Positions 43,100-46,838 of a stretch of 46,838 nt of DNA are shown in pieces. The stretch is taken from assembly GCA_025351925.1 (NCBI GenBank), contig JANXVC010000411.1, positions 1-46,838 on the forward strand, in the 5' to 3' direction. The position numbers and the translations under genes were made by a program. This DNA is from Rhodospirillales bacterium. Its GTDB lineage: Bacteria; Pseudomonadota; Alphaproteobacteria; Acetobacterales; Acetobacteraceae. The notes under the pieces were generated by a model. It ran no database searches, was not told the DNA's origin, and saw nothing but the letters and a program-made list of their open reading frames with translations. The stretch's first letter is position 1. Each line of letters begins with the position of its first letter.

Positions 43100-44578
43100 A
43101 TGCTGAATCCAACCGCGCCGCTCCCGCTCAAGGACCCCAGCCTGTTTCGCCAGGCCTGCTGCATCGACGGCGAGTGGGTGCAGGCGGCCAGCGGCAAGAC
43201 CCTGGCGGTGCGCAACCCCGCCACTCATGCCTTGATCGGCGAGGTCCCGGCGCTCGGCGCCAGCGAGACCCGCCAGGCGATCGAGGCCGCCGCCCGCGCC
43301 TTCCCGGCCTGGCGCGCGATGCTGGCCAAGGAACGCGCCGCCATCCTGCGCAAGCTGTTTACGCTAATGATCGAGAATACCGAGGACCTGGCCGTCATCA
43401 TGACCGCCGAGCAGGGCAAGCCGCTGGCCGAGAGCCGGGGCGAGATCGCCTACGCTGCGTCGTTCATCGAGTGGTTCGCCGAAGAGGCCAAGCGCGTCTA
43501 TGGCGACACCATCCCGCAGCCGCAGAAGGGCCGCCGGATCATCGTCACCAAGGAGCCGATCGGCGTGTTCGCCGCTATCACGCCGTGGAACTTCCCGGCG
43601 GCCATGATCACCCGCAAGGCCGGGCCGGGCTGGGCCGCTGGCTGCACCGGGGTGATCCGTCCGGCGAGCCAGACGCCGTTCTCCGCACTGGCGCTCGCCG
43701 TGCTGGCCGAGCGGGCTGGGATGCCGAAGGGGGTGTGCAACGTGATCACCGGGCCGAGCGGCGAGGTCGGCGGTGAGCTGACCAGCAACAAGCTCGTGCG
43801 CAAGCTGAGCTTCACCGGCAGCACGGAGGTCGGCGCCAAGCTGCTGGCGCAGATTGCGCCGACGGTGAAGAAGGCCAGCATGGAGCTGGGCGGCAATGCG
43901 CCGTTCATCGTGTTCGACGACGCCGACCTCGACGCAGCAGTAGTGGGCGCGATGGCGAGCAAGTTCCGCAATGCAGGCCAGACCTGCGTTTGCGCCAACC
44001 GTCTTCTTGTTCAAGATGGGGTGTACGAGGCGTTCACCGAGAAGCTCAAGGTCGCCGTGGCCGCGCTGCGCGTCGGCAATGGCATGGACGAGGGCGTGAC
44101 CCAGGGTCCAATGATCAACGCCGATGCGGTCGAGAAGGTCGAGGCGCACATCAAGGACGCCGTCGATCGCGGGGCCCACGTCGTGCTGGGCGGCGGGCGG
44201 CACGAGCTGGGCGGCACGTTCTTTCAGCCGACCATCCTGACCGGCGTTCCACGCACTGCCGACATCTTCCGTGAGGAGACGTTCGGCCCGGCCGCCGCGC
44301 TGTTCCGCTTCTCGACCGAGGCGGAGGCGATCGAGATGGCGAACGACACCGAGTTTGGCCTCGCCGCGTATTTCTACGCCCGCGATGTCGGCCGCATCTT
44401 CCGCGTGGCGGAGGCGCTGGAATACGGCATCATCGGCTGCAACGAGGGCATCATCTCGACCGAGGTGGCGCCGTTCGGCGGCATGAAGTCGAGCGGGCTG
44501 GGGCGCGAGGGAGGTAAGTACGGCATCGAGGATTATCTTGAGATCAAGTATCTCACCCTCGGCGGCATCGGAACCTAA
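43100..44578 (+). CDS. gabD: NAD(P)-dependent succinate-semialdehyde-type dehydrogenase (GabD-like)
   Basis: This 492-residue ALDH has the catalytic Cys296 in NAGQTCVCANR, general base Glu262 in MELGGNAPF, the cofactor motif FTGSTEVGAKL, and ITPWNFPAAMITRKAGP. The N-terminal CCIDGEWVQAASGKTLAVRNPATHALIGEVP and C-terminal PFGGMKSSGLGREGGKYGIEDYLEIKY are closest to succinate-semialdehyde dehydrogenase, which makes succinate from GABA or related aldehydes. Substrate by homology only. CGGAGGA lies 11 nt before the ATG. glutathione reductase starts 4 nt after its stop, so the two form an operon. Confidence 0.9.
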   Translation: MLNPTAPLPLKDPSLFRQACCIDGEWVQAASGKTLAVRNPATHALIGEVPALGASETRQAIEAAARAFPAWRAMLAKERAAILRKLFTLMIENTEDLAVIMTAEQGKPLAESRGEIAYAASFIEWFAEEAKRVYGDTIPQPQKGRRIIVTKEPIGVFAAITPWNFPAAMITRKAGPGWAAGCTGVIRPASQTPFSALALAVLAERAGMPKGVCNVITGPSGEVGGELTSNKLVRKLSFTGSTEVGAKLLAQIAPTVKKASMELGGNAPFIVFDDADLDAAVVGAMASKFRNAGQTCVCANRLLVQDGVYEAFTEKLKVAVAALRVGNGMDEGVTQGPMINADAVEKVEAHIKDAVDRGAHVVLGGGRHELGGTFFQPTILTGVPRTADIFREETFGPAAALFRFSTEAEAIEMANDTEFGLAAYFYARDVGRIFRVAEALEYGIIGCNEGIISTEVAPFGGMKSSGLGREGGKYGIEDYLEIKYLTLGGIGT

Positions 44579-44582
44579 GCAA

Positions 44583-45974
44583 ATGGCTGACTACGACTAC
44601 GACCTGTTCATCATCGGCGGCGGGTCCGGCGGGGTGCGCTGCGCCCGCATCGCCGCCGGGCACGGCGCCCGCGTCGGCATCGCCGAGGAGGCGCGCTGGG
44701 GCGGCACCTGCGTGAACGTCGGCTGCGTGCCGAAGAAGATCATGGTGCAGGCGTCCGAGTACGGCCGCCTTGCCGAGGACTCGCGCGGCTTCGGCTGGGA
44801 CGCTTCGCCCGGCGTGCATAGCTGGGCGGCGCTGATCGAGCATAAGGACAAAGATATCCTGCGGCTGAATGGCATCTACGTCCGCATGCTGGACGGCAGC
44901 GGCGTGGTCCGGCACGAGGCGCGGGCGGTGCTCACCGGGCCGCACACGCTGAAGGTTGGCGGCCAGACCGTCACCGCGGAGCGCATCGTCATCGCCACTG
45001 GCGGGATGCCGGCGATCCAGCCGCCGATCGAGGGCATGCACCTCGGCATTGTCTCTGACGACGCGTTCGAGCTGCCCAGCCTACCCCGTCGCGTGCTGAT
45101 GGTTGGTGGTGGCTACATCGGTATGGAGTTCGCCGGCATCTTCCACGGCCTGGGCGCCGAGGTGGATGTCGTGTACCGCCAGCCTTTGCCGCTGCGGGGC
45201 TTTGACCATGACCTGCGCGAGGCGCTGGCCCAGGGCATCACCGAGCAAGGTATTCGCCTGCATCCGAGTCAGACCGTGCACCGGGTCGAGCAGGCCGGCG
45301 AAGCACGGCGCGTCACGCTCAGCAACGGCCATGTCGTCGAGGCCGACCTGGTGTTCTTCGCCGTCGGTCGGGTGCCGAAGACCGCGGGCCTCGGCTTGCA
45401 GAACGCGGGGGTCGCGACCGATAGCCGAGGTGCGGTGATCGTCGATGCGCAGAACGCCACCAGCCAGCCGCACATCTTTGCGCTGGGCGACGTGAGCAAC
45501 AAGTTGAACCTGACGCCCGTCGCCATTGCGGAGGGCCACCACTTGGCCGACCGGCTATTCGGACCCGGCCGGCCGCGCAGCTGGGCGCTCGACCCCGTCG
45601 CTACCGCCGTGTTCAGCAACCCGCCGCTCGCCACCGTCGGCATGACCGAGGAGCAAGCGGTGCAGCACGGCGCAATGGACATCTACCTCGCGCACTTCAC
45701 CCCGATGCGGCACGTCATGTCCGGACGGCATCGCAAGACGCTGATGAAGATGATCGTGGACCAGGCGAGCCAGCGGGTGATGGGCGTGCACATGCTCGGC
45801 GACGACGTGGCGGAGATGATGCAGGGCATCGGCGTGGCGCTGATCGCCGGGGCGACGAAACAGGACTTCGACCGCACGATCGGCATCCATCCGACCAGCG
45901 CCGAGGAGTTCGTGACGATGCGCACCGTGACCCGGGTGGCGTCGGCCGCCCAGGTGCCAAAGGCTGCGGAGTAG
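44583..45974 (+). CDS. gor: Glutathione-disulfide reductase
   Basis: Gor reduces oxidised glutathione with NADPH. The 463-residue flavoprotein has the FAD motif IGGGSGGVRCARIAA (10-24), the redox-active Cys43 and Cys48 in GGTCVNVGCVPKK, the NADPH-side GGGYIGMEFAGIF, IFALGDVSNKLNLTPVAI, and the catalytic-base region GIHPTSAEEFVTMRT. ATG at 44583, 4 nt after the dehydrogenase, is preferred to the longer frame at 44538. With the glutamate-cysteine ligase at 2.1 kb, the window contains two steps of glutathione metabolism, not linked. The stop starts a 20-bp tandem repeat. Confidence 0.95.
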   Translation: MADYDYDLFIIGGGSGGVRCARIAAGHGARVGIAEEARWGGTCVNVGCVPKKIMVQASEYGRLAEDSRGFGWDASPGVHSWAALIEHKDKDILRLNGIYVRMLDGSGVVRHEARAVLTGPHTLKVGGQTVTAERIVIATGGMPAIQPPIEGMHLGIVSDDAFELPSLPRRVLMVGGGYIGMEFAGIFHGLGAEVDVVYRQPLPLRGFDHDLREALAQGITEQGIRLHPSQTVHRVEQAGEARRVTLSNGHVVEADLVFFAVGRVPKTAGLGLQNAGVATDSRGAVIVDAQNATSQPHIFALGDVSNKLNLTPVAIAEGHHLADRLFGPGRPRSWALDPVATAVFSNPPLATVGMTEEQAVQHGAMDIYLAHFTPMRHVMSGRHRKTLMKMIVDQASQRVMGVHMLGDDVAEMMQGIGVALIAGATKQDFDRTIGIHPTSAEEFVTMRTVTRVASAAQVPKAAE

Positions 45975-46040
45975 CATCCGCGGCTGCGGAGTGGCATCCG
46001 AGGCTGCGGAGTAGCATCCGAGGCCGCGGAGTAGGATGGC
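45961..46040 (+). repeat. Tandem repeat (4 x 20 bp) starting at the gor stop
   Basis: Units begin at 45961, 45981, 46001 and 46021. Copies 1 and 3 are identical (aggctgcggagtagcatccg), copy 2 differs at two positions and copy 4 at several near its end. The gor stop TAG (45972-45974) is in copy 1. The array ends 53 nt before the DAHP synthase ATG. Confidence 0.95.
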
Positions 46041-46092
46041 ATTCGCTGCTGAGAAGGATGATAAGCTGGCCTATGCGGAAGGGACTGATGCC

Positions 46093-46838
46093 ATGACGGA
46101 GCGGGTGGGCTGGACGCCGGAGAGCTGGCGGGAACGGCGGGTTCTGCAGGGGCCGGCCTATCCAGACCCAGCGGCGCTGGCGGCGGTCGAGGCGCGGCTG
46201 GCCAAGTATCCGCCGCTGGTGTTCGCCGGCGAGGCGCGGCGGCTGCGCGGCGCTTTGGCACTGGTGGCGAACGGCCAGGCGTTCGTGCTGCAGGGCGGCG
46301 ACTGCGCCGAGAGCTTTGGCGATTTCACCGCCAACATCATCCGCGACACCTTCCGCGTGCTGCTGCAGATGGCCGTCGTGCTGACGTTCGGCGCCAGCGT
46401 GCCGGTGGTAAAGATGGGCCGCATGGCCGGTCAGTTCGCCAAGCCGCGGTCGTCCGACACCGAGACCATCGACGGCACGACCCTGCCGAGCTACCGCGGC
46501 GACATCATCAACGGGCCGGAGTTCACCGCCGCCGCCCGCATCCCGGACCCCACCCGCATGGAGACCGGCTATTTCCAGTCCGCCGGCACGCTGAATTTGC
46601 TGCGCGCCTTCGCCGGCGGCGGCTATGCCGACCTGCACGAGGTGCATCGCTGGAACCTCGGCTTCGTCGCGCGCTCGCCGTTGGCCGCCCGCTACAACGA
46701 CCTGTCCAGCCGGATCGACGAGACGCTGGCGTTCATGTCGGCCTGCGGCGTGGGCAGCCTGAACACGCCGCAGATGCGCGAGACGGATTTCTACACCAGC
46801 CACGAGGCGCTGCTGCTGCCGTACGAGCAGGCGCTGAC
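46093..46838 (+). CDS. Class II 3-deoxy-7-phosphoheptulonate (DAHP) synthase, 5' part
   Basis: This enzyme makes DAHP from phosphoenolpyruvate and erythrose-4-phosphate, the first step of the shikimate pathway. 248 codons are visible; the gene runs off the window's end. Class II features are clear: [67 protein letters not shown] and [15 protein letters not shown]. The Cys in GGDC is the metal ligand. Start MTERVGW at 46093 is preceded by GGAAGGG. Aromatic-amino-acid feedback sites cannot be assessed from this part. Confidence 0.95.
   Translation, partial: MTERVGWTPESWRERRVLQGPAYPDPAALAAVEARLAKYPPLVFAGEARRLRGALALVANGQAFVLQGGDCAESFGDFTANIIRDTFRVLLQMAVVLTFGASVPVVKMGRMAGQFAKPRSSDTETIDGTTLPSYRGDIINGPEFTAAARIPDPTRMETGYFQSAGTLNLLRAFAGGGYADLHEVHRWNLGFVARSPLAARYNDLSSRIDETLAFMSACGVGSLNTPQMRETDFYTSHEALLLPYEQAL

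Overview
The window is GC-rich and densely coded. It looks like a chromosomal segment of an alphaproteobacterium, most likely Acetobacteraceae/Rhodospirillales. The evidence is the yidC-engB-argB order, ctaA next to tldD, a Usg-family gene beside CIRCE-controlled groES-groEL, a class I lysyl-tRNA synthetase, and several candidate promoters with a GCTA-type -10 like that described in Caulobacter. I see no IS element, integrase, CRISPR array, phage gene or rRNA, so it reads as stable core plus lineage-specific chromosome. The genus cannot be fixed from sequence alone.

Layout. 1-3.5 kb: end of yidC, then engB, argB and a glutamate-cysteine ligase. 3.6-5.7 kb: a large SARP/BTAD-type regulator with TolB-like and TPR parts. 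5.7-9.2 kb, minus strand: ctaA, tldD and a secreted SGNH hydrolase. 9.3-13.3 kb: a VTT-domain membrane protein, usg, groES-groEL and two tandem cold-shock genes. 13.4-17.7 kb, minus strand: a DinG-like helicase, a TerB-like protein, a DUF1330 protein and a glycine-zipper membrane protein. 17.8-21.5 kb: lysS followed after 2 nt by an MprF-like gene with a shortened C-terminus. 21.5-30.6 kb: MaoC/MarR divergent pair, glgX, a renalase-like flavoprotein, an unknown 126-residue protein, two glycosyltransferases (GT4, GT61), rmuC, a candidate 25-codon gene with a perfect Shine-Dalgarno, and two thioredoxin-like [2Fe-2S] ferredoxins meeting tail to tail.

30.2-37.5 kb is the main accessory system. 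It has two CrtI-superfamily desaturase/oxidase genes, a PlsC-type acyltransferase and a CrtQ-like glycosyltransferase with overlapping ends, then a DUF2141 secreted protein and a ferredoxin. A divergent aldehyde dehydrogenase lies on the other side. This gene set matches the logic of staphyloxanthin-like C30 carotenoid acid glycosyl-ester synthesis; the squalene- or diapophytoene-forming step is not in the window. The downstream region has a periplasmic catalase-like peroxidase, an M20 peptidase whose stop codon lies inside an antisense tRNA-Val gene, a DUF3108 protein, a phosphoglycolate phosphatase, glmU, a succinate-semialdehyde-type dehydrogenase, glutathione reductase and the start of a class II DAHP synthase.

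The most unusual non-gene signal is a set of short tandem duplications that begin at stop codons (after the DUF3108 gene, glmU and gor; periods 30, 17 and 20 bp). One appears to have separated two formerly overlapping convergent genes, and one appears to supply the -35 box of the next gene. Three genes (the SARP regulator, lysS, glmU) lack a Shine-Dalgarno and have promoter-like hexamers placed so that transcription would start at or within a few nucleotides of the ATG.
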